NCBI RefSeq assembly: GCF_014650895.1
Contig: NZ_BMVV01000004.1
Coordinates: 62,001 to 126,000 of the forward strand
Direction: 5' to 3'
DNA: 64,000 nt
Source of the DNA: Streptomyces omiyaensis
GTDB taxonomy: Bacteria; Actinomycetota; Actinomycetes; Streptomycetales; Streptomycetaceae
Shown here one piece after another: positions 17,346-25,861 of this stretch; positions within the stretch are counted from its first letter, which is position 1, and every line of letters begins with the position of its first letter. The notes beneath the pieces were generated by a model. The model was not told the origin of the DNA. It made no database searches and worked only from the letters and a program-made list of their open reading frames with translations. The position numbers were made by a program, and so were the translations under genes.

Positions 17346-18809
17346 ATGCGCAGAGCGATTCCGGCCGCGGTCGCGACCGCCGTCGCGGGCCTGATCGCCG
17401 CGGGGCTCCTGGCCCCGTCGGCCCGGGCCGCCGCCCCCGCCCTCACCGCCTCGATCGTCCAGGCCAGTGCCTGGAGCACCGGCTACGGCGCCGACGTGAC
17501 CGTCGCGAACGCCGGGGACGCCCCGTCGGCCGGCTGGACGGTCGAGTTCGACCTGCCGGAGGGCACCGCCGTCACCAGCCACTGGTCGGCGACGAAGACC
17601 CAGAGCGGCCGGCACTACACCTTCACCCACGTCTCCTGGAACGGCTCGGTCGCGCCGGGCGGGACGCAGGGCTTCGGCTTCAACGCGAGCGGCCTCGGCC
17701 TCCCGCTCAACTGCACGGTCAACGGCGCCCCGTGCCGCACCGGTACCCCGACGCCCACCCCGACCCCGACCCCCACTCCCACCCCCACACCGACGCCGAC
17801 GCCGACGCCCACGTCGACCACCGTCCCGCCCGCCGGCCCCGTCGTCGACGTCGCCACGGCGGCCGAGCTCCGGGCCGCGCTGGCCGCGGCGGCGCCCGGG
17901 CAGACGATCCGGATGGCGCCCGGCGAGTACCGGGGCTCCTTCGTCGCCCAGCTGCCCGGCACGGCGGACCGGCCGATCACCCTGACCGGTCCGCGGACGG
18001 CGGTGCTCGTCAACGACGGGCCGTCCGGGAGCGGGCCCTCCTGCCCCGTGCCCACCGCCGGCTGGGACCCGGGCTACGGCCTCTGGCTGTACCGGGCTCC
18101 GCACTGGCGGCTGGACGGCTTCACCGTCCGGGACTCCAAGAAGGGCGTGGTCGTCGACGCCTCCCCGCACGTCACGGCCGTCGGGCTGCGCGTGCACCGG
18201 GTGGAGGAGGAGGGCGTGCACTTCCGCCGCTCCTCGGCGGACGGCGTGCTCCGCGACTCGGTCGTCGAGGAGACGGGCCTGGTGCAGCCGGGGTACGGCG
18301 AGGGCGTGTACATCGGCTCGGCCGGCTCGAACTGGGGCTGCCACGGCAACGAGGGCGGCGCCGACCGCTCGGACCGGGTGCTGGTGGAGAACAACCGGAT
18401 CGGTCCGAACGTCGCCGCCGAGGCGATCGACGTCAAGGAGGGCACCTTCGCCGGGATCATCCGCGGCAACACCTTCGACGGACGCGGGATCACCGGGCAG
18501 AACTCGGCGGACTCGTGGATCGACGTGAAGGGCGTCGACTACCTGATCGAGGGCAACACCGGCACCTTCACCGCGCCGGGCACCTTCGCCAACGGGTACG
18601 AGACCCACAACCCGGCGACCACCCCGGCGTTCCCGAACGGCTGCGGCAACGTGTGGCGCGGCAACTCCTCCGACCTCGGCGGCGTCGGCGCGTACGCGAT
18701 CCGGGTCACCTCGACGTCGAAGTGCCCGGGCCGGCTCAACGTCGTCCACGCCTCCAACACCGTCCGGGGCGCGACGAGCGGCCTCACCAACATCGCCGTC
18801 ACCCCCTGA
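17346..18809 (+). CDS. Secreted CBM2 + right-handed beta-helix protein (pectate-lyase-like)
   Basis: A 487-residue protein. A signal peptide (residues 1-28, ending SARAA) is followed by a family 2 carbohydrate-binding module at ~30-130, with the surface tryptophans of WSTGYGADV, AGWTVEFDLP and VSWNGSVAPGG. A Thr-Pro linker joins it to a parallel beta-helix domain (~155-487) with DVATAAELRAALAAAAPGQT and repeated turns such as VLVENNRIG and GIIRGNTF. Such folds are found in pectate lyases and related polysaccharide lyases; the active site cannot be fixed by eye. It probably binds plant cell-wall cellulose and attacks an associated polymer. Confidence 0.8.
   Translation: MRRAIPAAVATAVAGLIAAGLLAPSARAAAPALTASIVQASAWSTGYGADVTVANAGDAPSAGWTVEFDLPEGTAVTSHWSATKTQSGRHYTFTHVSWNGSVAPGGTQGFGFNASGLGLPLNCTVNGAPCRTGTPTPTPTPTPTPTPTPTPTPTPTSTTVPPAGPVVDVATAAELRAALAAAAPGQTIRMAPGEYRGSFVAQLPGTADRPITLTGPRTAVLVNDGPSGSGPSCPVPTAGWDPGYGLWLYRAPHWRLDGFTVRDSKKGVVVDASPHVTAVGLRVHRVEEEGVHFRRSSADGVLRDSVVEETGLVQPGYGEGVYIGSAGSNWGCHGNEGGADRSDRVLVENNRIGPNVAAEAIDVKEGTFAGIIRGNTFDGRGITGQNSADSWIDVKGVDYLIEGNTGTFTAPGTFANGYETHNPATTPAFPNGCGNVWRGNSSDLGGVGAYAIRVTSTSKCPGRLNVVHASNTVRGATSGLTNIAVTP
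17745..17810 (+). repeat. Hexanucleotide (Thr-Pro) linker repeat
   Basis: About eleven consecutive Thr-Pro codon pairs (consensus ACSCCS) encode the linker between the binding module and the beta-helix of the secreted protein. Such a repeat can change length by slippage without breaking the frame. Confidence 0.8.
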
Positions 18810-18949
18810 GCACCGGGGCCCCACCGGCGCCGGGCGCCGGGCGCGGGGCGCGGAGAGGCCCCGGACCCCGGGCCGACAGACGGGTGACGCGCGTGCGCGC
18901 CGGGGCTCCGGGGCGGCCGGGCCCGCCGCCCCCGGCCGGTGCTCCGGTC

Positions 18950-20205
18950 ATGAGACCAGCCCGCTCCGCGTCCCGGTCGCGCCTCGCCGCCCTCACCGCG
19001 CTCGTCCCGCCCCCGGCCGCGCCCGCCGCGCCGGCCGGGGGTGACGGGGGCCGGGCGGCGCACGGCCGGGGGTGACGGGCGCCGCCTCGAAGGTGCCGGA
19101 CCGGGGCCGGCGCGCGAGGTGGTGCGGATCGCCGGGCGGGCGAAGGCGGAGACGGGGCTCCCGTCGGTGGTCGTGCGGGGCACCGGCGGGGACCGCGAGG
19201 TGGTGACCCGCGCGCGCTCGGCGAGTCGATGACCGGGGCGCCGGCCGACCCCGCGATGCACTTCCGGAACGGCGACATCGCGTTCGGCCACCCGGGCACG
19301 GCCCTGCCGCGCCTGGTCGACCGGGCGGGGCAGGGCCCGGCGCCCCGGTCGCCCGCCGGCTTACCCGGCTTCCGGACGGCGACCGGATCACCCTGCGGAT
19401 GCCCGCCGCGTCCACCCCCGGTCTCGCCGACCGCGTCCGGCCGCCCGCCTTCCAGCGGGCCGTGGCCGCAGGTCCGCTCCGGCAGCGGACCGCCGACGAG
19501 CCGGTCGCGCTGTCGACGGCCGGAGAGCGGTGGTACGAGCCCGGCACCGACCGGTCCTCCCCGCACGCCGGCTTCGTCCTCCTCGGCGCCGCCCCGGAGA
19601 AGACCTCCGGGACCCGGCCGGACGTCCTGCCGCGCCGTCGGGTCCTCGGGCCGCCGGTGCTCGGCGAGACCCGCGACGGCTTCACGCCACGGATCCCGGA
19701 GCCGGTGCCGCACGCCTCCACCGCCGACCGGGGCACCTACGAGGAGTCCACCTTCCGGAACCCGTCGTGGACGACCGCGCCCGGCGCCGTGCAGACCACC
19801 GGCATCCGCGACCCGGCCCGCTCGGCGGCCGGCACCGGCTCGGGCGAGCTCCCCTCCCCCGCCTCCCGCCGCGAGCCGCCGGCCCGGGACCGCCGGGCCG
19901 GGGCACGCCACCGGGAAGCGCCCCGCGGCGGTCCGCCTCGCGCAGACCGGGCGGACCCCCGACGGGCCCGAGCCGCTCGCCCTCGGGGACCGGGTCGCCC
20001 GCACCCGCCCTTCTCCGGCTGCCCGGCCTCGCGGGCCTGTCCGCCCTCCGGGCGGCCGGCCGTCGCCGTCCCGACGACGCGGGACCCCGGCGCCTCCGCC
20101 GGCCACACGGCCCACGTGATCGTCCGGCGCATCGCCGCGGCGCCGGCCCCCGGTCACCCGATCCCCGGCTTCGGCTGGGTCCCGGGCCATGGCGTGAAAC
20201 TCTGA
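18950..20205 (+). pseudogene. Decayed secreted serine hydrolase (beta-lactamase/S12-type)
   Basis: Pieces of a serine-hydrolase protein appear in order but in different frames: a signal-peptide-like start (18950), ETGLPSVVVRG (frame ending 19232), TGAPADPAMHFRNGDIAF (from 19229), then AFQRAVAAGPLRQRTADE, YEPGTDRSSPHAGFVLLG and RGTYEESTFRNPSWTT (frame ending 20205). In intact relatives the segment after AMHFR contains the nucleophile motif SxxK; here it reads GDIAFGH. The YSN motif has also become SPH. At least two frameshifts and loss of both catalytic motifs make it non-functional. An intact homologue lies at 39615-40892. Confidence 0.75.
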
Positions 20206-20216
20206 ACGGTGGTTCA
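20203..20216. promoter_or_regulatory. Probable autoregulatory TetR operator
   Basis: TGAAC-GGTG-GTTCA is a perfect 5-bp inverted repeat with 4-bp spacer (extended: GTGAA at 20194 with TTCAC at 20213). It ends 8 bases before the TetR start codon. Its core resembles the operator at 60334-60353. Confidence 0.55.
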
Positions 20217-20224
20217 CTTCTTCC

Positions 20225-20833
20225 ATGGCCTACCGCAAGACCCCCGCCGAGCTCCGCCGGCTCGAAGCCGCGCGGGACCACCTGGTCGCCTGCGCCACCA
20301 CGGTCGTCGCCGAGGTCGGCTGGGACCGCGCCTCCGTCACGGCCGTCGCCGACGCCGCCGGGATCGCCGCCGGCTCCGTCTACCAGCACTTCCCGTCCAA
20401 GACGGCGCTCGCCGTGGAGGTCTTCCGGCGCGCCGCCGGGCGCGAGGTGGAGGTCCTCGGCGAGGTCCTGGCCGCACCCGGCGCCCCGGTCGAACGGCTC
20501 GGCCGGGGCGTCCGCGTCTTCGCGCTGCGGGCCCTGGAGAACCGCGGGCTCGCCCACGCCCTGCTCGCCGCCCCGGCCGAACCCGCCGTCGGCGCCGAGC
20601 GGCTCGACTTCCGGCGCCGCTACCGCGCGCTCTTCGCCTCGGTGGTGCGCGAGGGCATCGCCGACGGGACGCTGCCCGAGCAGGACGGCGAGATCACCGC
20701 CGCCGCGCTCACCGGCGCCGTCGGCGAGGTCCTCGTCGACCCGCTCGGCGCCCCCGGCGGCACCTCCGCCGAGGCCCTCCTCGGCGAACTGACCGCCCTG
20801 GCCCTGCGCTGCGCGGGCGCCCCGGCACCCTGA
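20225..20833 (+). CDS. TetR/AcrR-family regulator of the acyl-CoA dehydrogenase gene
   Basis: A 202-residue protein with an N-terminal helix-turn-helix (VVAEVGWDRASVTAVADAAG, then IAAGSVYQHFPSKTALAVEV) at ~25-75 and a C-terminal helical sensor domain. It precedes the AidB-like dehydrogenase by 85 bases on the same strand. A palindrome abuts its own start codon, so it probably represses itself and the dehydrogenase. The effector is likely an acyl-CoA or related compound, by inference from the neighbour. Confidence 0.88.
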   Translation: MAYRKTPAELRRLEAARDHLVACATTVVAEVGWDRASVTAVADAAGIAAGSVYQHFPSKTALAVEVFRRAAGREVEVLGEVLAAPGAPVERLGRGVRVFALRALENRGLAHALLAAPAEPAVGAERLDFRRRYRALFASVVREGIADGTLPEQDGEITAAALTGAVGEVLVDPLGAPGGTSAEALLGELTALALRCAGAPAP

Positions 20834-20918
20834 CCCGCGGGCGGGCCGCCCCGGACCCGCCCGCACCGCGCCTCCCGCACCGCCGTCCCGTCCCGACCCG
20901 CCTCCCGGAGCCGCCACC

Positions 20919-22583
20919 GTGACCGCCACCCCCGCCGACGCCCCCCAGAGCCGCCCCACCGCCGTCACCCACGCCGTCACCAACCAGGCCCCGCCGCTCA
21001 CCGGGTACGACGCCGCCGACGACCCGGTGCTGCTCGAAGGCGTCGAGCGGGAGGGCGCCGGCGGGTACGCGGACGACCTGCACCGCCTCGGGCGCGTGGT
21101 CGGCAGCGAGGAGGCGCAGCACTGGGCCGACCAGGCCAACCGCCACGAGCCCGAGCTGCGCACCCACGACCGGTACGGCAACCGGATCGACGAGGTCGAG
21201 TTCCACCCGGCCTACCACCGGCTGATGGACCTGTCGGTGGGCGCGGGCCTCGCCGGCGCCGCCTGGGCCGACGAGCGCCCCGGCGCCCACGTGGCGCGCG
21301 CCGCCGGCTTCATGCTCGCCGGGACGCTGGAGCCGGGCCACCTGTGCCCGGTCTCGATGACGTACGCGGTGGTCCCCGCGCTGCGCCACTCCCCCGGACT
21401 CGCCGGGACGTACGAGCCGCTGCTCACCAGCCGCTCGTACGACCCCGGGCTGCGCGCCCCGGCCGGCAAGCGCGGGCTGCTCGCCGGGATGGGCATGACC
21501 GAGAAGCAGGGCGGCAGCGACGTCCGCGCCAACACCACCACCGCCGCCGAACTCCCGGACGGCACCTGGCGGCTGCGCGGGCACAAGTGGTTCACCAGCG
21601 CGCCGATGAACGACCTCTTCCTGGTCCTGGCGCAGGCGCCGGGCGGCCTGTCCTGCTTCCTCGTCCCGCGCGTGCTGCCCGACGGAAGCCGCAACACCTT
21701 CCGCATCCAGCGGCTCAAGGACAAGCTCGGCAACCGCTCCAACGCCAGCAGCGAGCCGGAGTTCGACGACACCGTCGCCTGGCTCGTCGGCACCGAGGGC
21801 AAGGGGGTGCGGACCATCATCGACATGGTGACGATGACGCGCCTGGACTGCGTGCTCGGCTCGGCGGCCGGGACCCGCGCGGCGCTCGCCCAGGCCGCCC
21901 ACCACGCCCGCCACCGCTCGGTCTTCGGCGCCACGCTGATCGACCAGCCGCTGATGCGCAACGTCCTCGCCGACCTGGCGCTGGAGTCCGAGGCCGCCAC
22001 CACCCTCGGCCTGCGGCTGGCCGGCGCCGCCGACCGCGCCCGGCTCGGCGACGCGCGCGAGCGCGCCTTCCTCCGCCTGGCCACCGCCGTCGGCAAGTAC
22101 TGGGTGTGCAAGCGGCAGCCCGCCGCCGTCGCCGAGGCCCTGGAGTGCCTGGGCGGCAACGGGTACGACGAGGCGTCGGGCCTCCCCCGCCTGTACCGCG
22201 AGGCCCCGCTCAACAGCATCTGGGAGGGCTCCGGCAACGTCAGCGCCCTGGACCTGCTGCGCGCCCTGGACCGCGAGCCGGAGGCCCTGGAGGCGTTTTG
22301 CGCGGAGATCGACGCGGCGGCTGGCGGCGACCGGCGGCTCGACGCCGCCCGGACCGCGCTCCGGGGCGAGCTGCGGCTCACCGAGGACGCCCCGCTGCGC
22401 GCCCGCCGCGTCGCCGAGCGGGCCGCGCTCGTGCTCCAGGGCTCGCTCCTGGTCCGGCACGCGCCCGCCGCGGTCGCCGACGCCTTCTGCGCGTCGCGGC
22501 TCGCCGGCGACCAGGGCCTCGCCTTCGGCACCCTCCCGCCGGACACCGACTTCGCCGGGCTGCTGACCCGCCTCCCGGTCTGA
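20919..22583 (+). CDS. AidB-like acyl-CoA dehydrogenase
   Basis: A 554-residue flavoprotein, longer than ordinary acyl-CoA dehydrogenases (~390) and matching the AidB subfamily. The N-terminal block TNQAPPLTGYDAADDPVL is AidB-like. FAD/substrate motifs GMGMTEKQGGSDVRAN and GHKWFTSAPM are present. The C-terminal WEGSGNV keeps the catalytic-position Glu. An ~110-residue C-terminal helical extension completes the family pattern. It oxidises an acyl-CoA or, like AidB, acts in protection from alkylation; the choice cannot be made here. GTG 20919 has CGGAG upstream. A strong terminator follows. Confidence 0.88.
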   Translation: MTATPADAPQSRPTAVTHAVTNQAPPLTGYDAADDPVLLEGVEREGAGGYADDLHRLGRVVGSEEAQHWADQANRHEPELRTHDRYGNRIDEVEFHPAYHRLMDLSVGAGLAGAAWADERPGAHVARAAGFMLAGTLEPGHLCPVSMTYAVVPALRHSPGLAGTYEPLLTSRSYDPGLRAPAGKRGLLAGMGMTEKQGGSDVRANTTTAAELPDGTWRLRGHKWFTSAPMNDLFLVLAQAPGGLSCFLVPRVLPDGSRNTFRIQRLKDKLGNRSNASSEPEFDDTVAWLVGTEGKGVRTIIDMVTMTRLDCVLGSAAGTRAALAQAAHHARHRSVFGATLIDQPLMRNVLADLALESEAATTLGLRLAGAADRARLGDARERAFLRLATAVGKYWVCKRQPAAVAEALECLGGNGYDEASGLPRLYREAPLNSIWEGSGNVSALDLLRALDREPEALEAFCAEIDAAAGGDRRLDAARTALRGELRLTEDAPLRARRVAERAALVLQGSLLVRHAPAAVADAFCASRLAGDQGLAFGTLPPDTDFAGLLTRLPV

Positions 22584-22612
22584 CCCGCCTCCCGGTCCGA
22601 CGCGCCCCCACC

Positions 22613-22681
22613 GGGGCCCGGAAAGGACGCGCCCCCGTCACGGAAACCCTCCGCGGCGGGGGCGAATCCTTTCCGGGCCCC
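22613..22681 (+). terminator. Long-stem terminator after the AidB-like gene
   Basis: GGGGCCCGGAAAGGA (22613-22627) pairs perfectly with TCCTTTCCGGGCCCC (22667-22681). The 39-base loop holds a second GCCCCCG/CGGGGGC stem. It lies 30 bases after the stop codon and isolates the sigma-factor unit downstream. Confidence 0.85.
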
Positions 22682-22737
22682 GCCGACTCCTATGCGCGCA
22701 CCGGTCGAACCGACCGGTCCCACCGGAAGGAGACATC

Positions 22738-22827
22738 ATGCTGATCACCGGCCTCGTCGTCGTCGGAGTCCTGCTCGTCGGGGCGTGCGGCTGGCACCTG
22801 ACGCGCCGCTACCGCCGCCGCGCCTGA
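22738..22827 (+). CDS. 29-residue membrane peptide upstream of the sigma factor
   Basis: ATG at 22738 is preceded by AAGGAG with 5 bases between, an excellent ribosome site. The peptide is one hydrophobic helix (LITGLVVVGVLLVGACGW) followed by a basic end (HLTRRYRRRA), the form of a single-pass inner-membrane micropeptide with the positive end inside. It ends 44 bases before the ECF sigma gene on the same strand and after a terminator, so it is likely the first gene of that operon. Function unknown; it could tune the downstream membrane protein or the sigma factor. Confidence 0.65.
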   Translation: MLITGLVVVGVLLVGACGWHLTRRYRRRA

Positions 22828-22871
22828 TCCGAGTCCGCCCCCGGGAGCCCGCAGAGCACGAGGAAGAGCCC

Positions 22872-23486
22872 ATGAACCGATCCTTCTCCTGGCCCGACGA
22901 CCGGCTGGTCCGGGCCGCCCAGGACGGCGACGTCGCCTCGCTGACCACCGTCGTCATGGAGTCGCAGCCGCACGTGCGGAAGTTCGCGCTGTCGCTGTGC
23001 GCCTCCCCGCAGGACGCGGAGGACGCGGCGCAGGAGGCGCTGATCGTCCTGTACCGGAAGATCGGCACCCTGCGGGCCTCGGGGGCGCTCGCCTCGTGGA
23101 TGTTCCGCATCGTGCGGAACGAATGCCTGCGCCAGGTCCGGCAGCTCGCCCGGCGCGGCGAGGAGCCGGAGCCCGGGCCGGAGGCCGCCGCCGGGCCGTC
23201 CGCCGAGGAGGCGGTCCTCCACCGCCTGGAGGCGCGGCGGATCGCCGCCGCGGTCGGCGCCCTCCCGCGCGACCAGCGGCAGGTCCTGGTCATGCGGGAC
23301 GTGCAGGGCCTGCCCGGCCGGACCGTCGCCCACGCGCTCGGCCTGAGCAACGCGGCGATGAAGTCCCGGCTGCACCGGGCCCGCGCCTCCCTGCGGGCCG
23401 CGCTCGCGGCCCCCGGACCCGCGGACGGTCCCGCGCCCGATCCCGTACCCGCTCGTCGTACCGGCGAAGGAGACCCGCGACCGTGA
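22872..23486 (+). CDS. ECF-type RNA polymerase sigma factor
   Basis: A 204-residue protein. Region 2 spans ~15-85 (HVRKFALSLCASPQDAEDAA then EALIVLYRKIGTLR, and ASWMFRIVRNECLRQVR). Region 4 spans ~115-170 (VGALPRDQRQVLVMRDVQGL then VAHALGLSNAAMKSRLHRAR). There is no extra C-terminal domain. A GAGGAAGAG ribosome site precedes ATG 22872. Its stop overlaps the start of a His/Cys-rich membrane protein (GTGA), a position often used by anti-sigma factors. It presumably drives a small stress regulon. Confidence 0.9.
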   Translation: MNRSFSWPDDRLVRAAQDGDVASLTTVVMESQPHVRKFALSLCASPQDAEDAAQEALIVLYRKIGTLRASGALASWMFRIVRNECLRQVRQLARRGEEPEPGPEAAAGPSAEEAVLHRLEARRIAAAVGALPRDQRQVLVMRDVQGLPGRTVAHALGLSNAAMKSRLHRARASLRAALAAPGPADGPAPDPVPARRTGEGDPRP

Positions 23487-23821
23487 ACACCCTGCCCCCG
23501 TCCACGCACCCGCACCCGCACCCGCACCCGTCCGTGAAGCCCGCACCGGGCCCCGACCACTCCAGCCGCTCCGTCCCCCGTCACCTGGCGCGCGGCGCCG
23601 TCGGCTTCGGGCTGATCGCCGGGGCGGTCGCCCTCGTCCCGGTGACCGGACCGGTCGTCCTGCTGGCGGCCCCGCTGGCCCTGATCGCCTTCCGGGGCTG
23701 CCCCACCTGCTGGGCGGTCGGCCTGGTGCAGACCGTCTCGCGCGGCCGGCTGGAGCGCCGGTGCGCCGACGGCGTCTGCACCCTCGCCCCGGCGCGGCCG
23801 GCCGGCACGCCGCCGGAGTAG
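23483..23821 (+). CDS. His-Pro-repeat, CxxC membrane protein (YgaP-like), coupled to the sigma factor
   Basis: A 112-residue protein. The N-terminus has five His-Pro pairs in a row (residues 9-16 and nearby), then a basic patch. A membrane region follows at ~45-70 (GLIAGAVALVPVTGPVVLL). A C-terminal part contains RGCPTCW and RRCADGVC, giving two Cys pairs. The C-terminal block resembles the YgaP-type transmembrane domain found with rhodaneses. It is not a standard anti-sigma (no zinc-binding ZAS motif HxxxCxxC). The GTGA overlap with the sigma gene suggests it controls or senses for it, perhaps through metal or thiol state; this is inference. Confidence 0.65.
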   Translation: MNTLPPSTHPHPHPHPSVKPAPGPDHSSRSVPRHLARGAVGFGLIAGAVALVPVTGPVVLLAAPLALIAFRGCPTCWAVGLVQTVSRGRLERRCADGVCTLAPARPAGTPPE

Positions 23822-23941
23822 GGCCGTCCGCGCCGGACCCGCGGAGGGGGCGGGTCCGGCACGGACGGAAATTCCGCCGGTCCCGGAGGGACTGCTGTTA
23901 CGCTGGCAGGGACCTTGAACCCTTCCCGAGGAGCGGCAGAC

Positions 23942-23971
23942 ATGGCGGGTGACGACGACATCTCCGGGTGA
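23942..23971 (+). CDS. Nine-residue leader peptide before the ABC-F gene
   Basis: ATG GCG GGT GAC GAC GAC ATC (then three more codons, ending TGA) encodes MAGDDDISG. GAGGAG lies about 10 bases upstream. Its last codons and stop lie inside a hairpin (CTCCGG 23962-23967 with CCGGAG 23975-23980). Short leader ORFs of this kind precede many antibiotic-resistance ABC-F genes, where a stalled ribosome changes folding of the leader. It ends 142 bases before the ABC-F start. Confidence 0.5.
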   Translation: MAGDDDISG

Positions 23972-24090
23972 GATCCGGAGCTGACGGCCACCGGGCGCGC
24001 CGAGGAGCGCACCACCGCAGTGGCCCGTCCCGTCGTACCCCCCTTCCCCTCGTCTGCCCGGGGCGGAGCTGTATCCGTCGCCCGCCCCCT
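23962..24090 (+). promoter_or_regulatory. Possible attenuator in the ABC-F leader
   Basis: After the leader-ORF hairpin there is a second small stem (CCAC-CGCA-GTGG near 24012-24023). A third, GGGGCGG (24060-24066) with CCGCCCC (24082-24088), is followed by a C/T-rich run (CTTCCTCCCTCC) and lies just before the ABC-F ribosome site. The last could act as a terminator relieved when the leader ORF stalls. Only pairing is seen; switching is inferred. Confidence 0.4.
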
Positions 24091-24113
24091 TCCTCCCTCC
24101 GAGGTCCTTCACC

Positions 24114-25760
24114 ATGTCCACGACCCCGTCCCACCCCACCGTCGTCTGCTCCGGCCTGTCCTTCTCCTGGCCCGACGACACCCCCGTCCTCGACGAGCTG
24201 TCGTTCAGCCTGGCCGGCGGCGCCACCGGGCTCGTCGCGCCCAACGGCGCCGGGAAGAGCACCCTGCTCAAGCTGATCGTCGGCGAGCTGCGCCCCACCG
24301 CGGGCTCGGTCGCCGTCGGCGGCACGCTCGGGTACCTGCCGCAGAGCCTCCCCCTCACCGGCGACCTCACCGTCGCCGACGTGCTCGGCGTCGCCGGCGT
24401 GATCCGCGCCCTCGACGCCGTCGAGTCCGGCGACGTCGCCGAGGAGCACTTCGCCGTCATCGGCTACGACTGGGACATCGAGGAGCGCAGCCGCGCCCAG
24501 CTCGACCGGCTCGGCCTCGCCGGGATCGGCCTCGACCGCACCCTGGGCACCCTCAGCGGGGGCCAGGTCGTCTCCCTCGGCCTCGCCGCGCAGCTGCTCA
24601 AGCGGCCCGACGTGCTGCTCCTCGACGAGCCGACCAACAACCTCGACGGAGAGGCCCGGCACACACTGTACGACGCCCTGTCGGACTTCGGCGGACTGCT
24701 CCTGGTGGTCGCGCACGACCGGGAGCTGCTCGACCGGATGGACCGGATCGCCGAACTGGGCACCTCCCGACTGCGCCTGTACGGAGGGAACTTCACGGCC
24801 TACGAAGAGGCCGTGCGCGCCGAGCAGGAGGTCGCGGAGAAGAACGTGCGCCACGCCGAGCAGGAGCTGAAGCGGGAGAAGCGGGAGCTCCAGCAGGCCC
24901 GCGAGCGCGCCGACCGGCGGGCGGGCAACGCGGCCCGCAACCTCAAGAGCGCCGGACTGCCGAAGATCTTCGCCGGCACCATGAAGCGCGGCGCCCAGGA
25001 GTCCGCGGGCCGGGCCGGGCAGACGCACGCGCACCGGGTGGGCGAGGCGCAGGCCCGGCTCGACGAGGCCGGGCGGGCCCTGCGCGACGAGCAGCGCCTC
25101 GTCCTGGAGCTGCCCGACACCCAGGTGCCGGCCGGACGCGACCTGTTCCTCGGCGAGGCGCTCCAGGTCCGGCACGGCGGCCGGGAGGTCTTCGCGCCCG
25201 GTGGCGTCGACCTGTCCGTGCGCGGGCCCGAGCGGATCGCGCTGACCGGCCCCAACGGCTCGGGCAAGACCACCCTGATGCGCCTGGTCACGGGTGAACT
25301 CGCCCCGGACGGCGGGCGGGTCGGGCGGGGCGCCGGCCGCGTGGCGTACCTCTCGCAGCGTCTGGACCTGCTGGACCCCGAGCGCACGGTGGCGGAGAAC
25401 TTCGCCGCGTTCGCGCCCGGGCGGCCCGAGGCCGAGCGGATGAACCTGCTGGCGCGCTTCCTGTTCCGGGGCGCGGGCGCGCACCTCCCGGTCGGGGTGC
25501 TGTCGGGGGGCGAGCGGCTGCGGGCCACCCTCGCCTGCGTGCTGTGCGCCGAACCGGCCCCGCAGCTTCTGCTCCTCGACGAGCCGACCAACAACCTCGA
25601 CCTGGTCGGCGTGGCCCAGCTGGAGAGCGCGCTCGGCGCGTACCGGGGCGCCTTCGTCGTGGTCAGCCACGACGAGCGGTTCCTCGCCGCGATCGGGGTG
25701 GACCGGCGGCTGCGGCTGGAGGACGGGGCACTGCGGACCGTGGGCGCGCCCGGGGAGTGA
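24114..25760 (+). CDS. ABC-F family ATPase (ribosome protection/translation factor)
   Basis: A 548-residue protein with two ABC domains and no membrane segments. Domain 1 has Walker A APNGAGKST, signature LSGGQ and Walker B LLLDEPTNNLD. A charged helical linker (~215-330) follows, rich in Glu/Arg/Ala. Domain 2 has GPNGSGKTT, LSGGERLR and LLLDEPTNNLD. The EQ2 switch residues are in place. ABC-F proteins bind the ribosomal E site; resistance types dislodge antibiotics. The leader ORF upstream favours a resistance role, but housekeeping types exist. A long inverted repeat follows the gene. Confidence 0.88.
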   Translation: MSTTPSHPTVVCSGLSFSWPDDTPVLDELSFSLAGGATGLVAPNGAGKSTLLKLIVGELRPTAGSVAVGGTLGYLPQSLPLTGDLTVADVLGVAGVIRALDAVESGDVAEEHFAVIGYDWDIEERSRAQLDRLGLAGIGLDRTLGTLSGGQVVSLGLAAQLLKRPDVLLLDEPTNNLDGEARHTLYDALSDFGGLLLVVAHDRELLDRMDRIAELGTSRLRLYGGNFTAYEEAVRAEQEVAEKNVRHAEQELKREKRELQQARERADRRAGNAARNLKSAGLPKIFAGTMKRGAQESAGRAGQTHAHRVGEAQARLDEAGRALRDEQRLVLELPDTQVPAGRDLFLGEALQVRHGGREVFAPGGVDLSVRGPERIALTGPNGSGKTTLMRLVTGELAPDGGRVGRGAGRVAYLSQRLDLLDPERTVAENFAAFAPGRPEAERMNLLARFLFRGAGAHLPVGVLSGGERLRATLACVLCAEPAPQLLLLDEPTNNLDLVGVAQLESALGAYRGAFVVVSHDERFLAAIGVDRRLRLEDGALRTVGAPGE

Positions 25761-25765
25761 GGAGG

Positions 25766-25846
25766 CCGGTTCCCTCCGCGCGTCCGGGCGGGCGCCGCTC
25801 ACCCGCACCCCACCGACCCGTCCGCGGGGGGGGCGGAGGGAACCGG
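25766..25846 (+). terminator. Inverted repeat/terminator after the ABC-F gene
   Basis: CCGGTTCCCTCCG (25766-25778) pairs perfectly with CGGAGGGAACCGG (25834-25846) across a 55-base G/C-rich loop. It begins 6 bases after the stop codon. The long loop is unusual; it may fold on its own. Confidence 0.6.
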
Positions 25847-25861
25847 TCGTGGTGGAGCCGG

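Noticed and set aside
15722..17479. A longer start for the P450 gene beyond 17050
   Set aside because: The upstream extension would cross the divergent promoter and the start of the CBM2 gene; GTG 17050 has a good ribosome site.
17745..17810. Short repeats looking like a CRISPR array or satellite
   Set aside because: They are in-frame Thr-Pro codons of a linker; there are no spacers.
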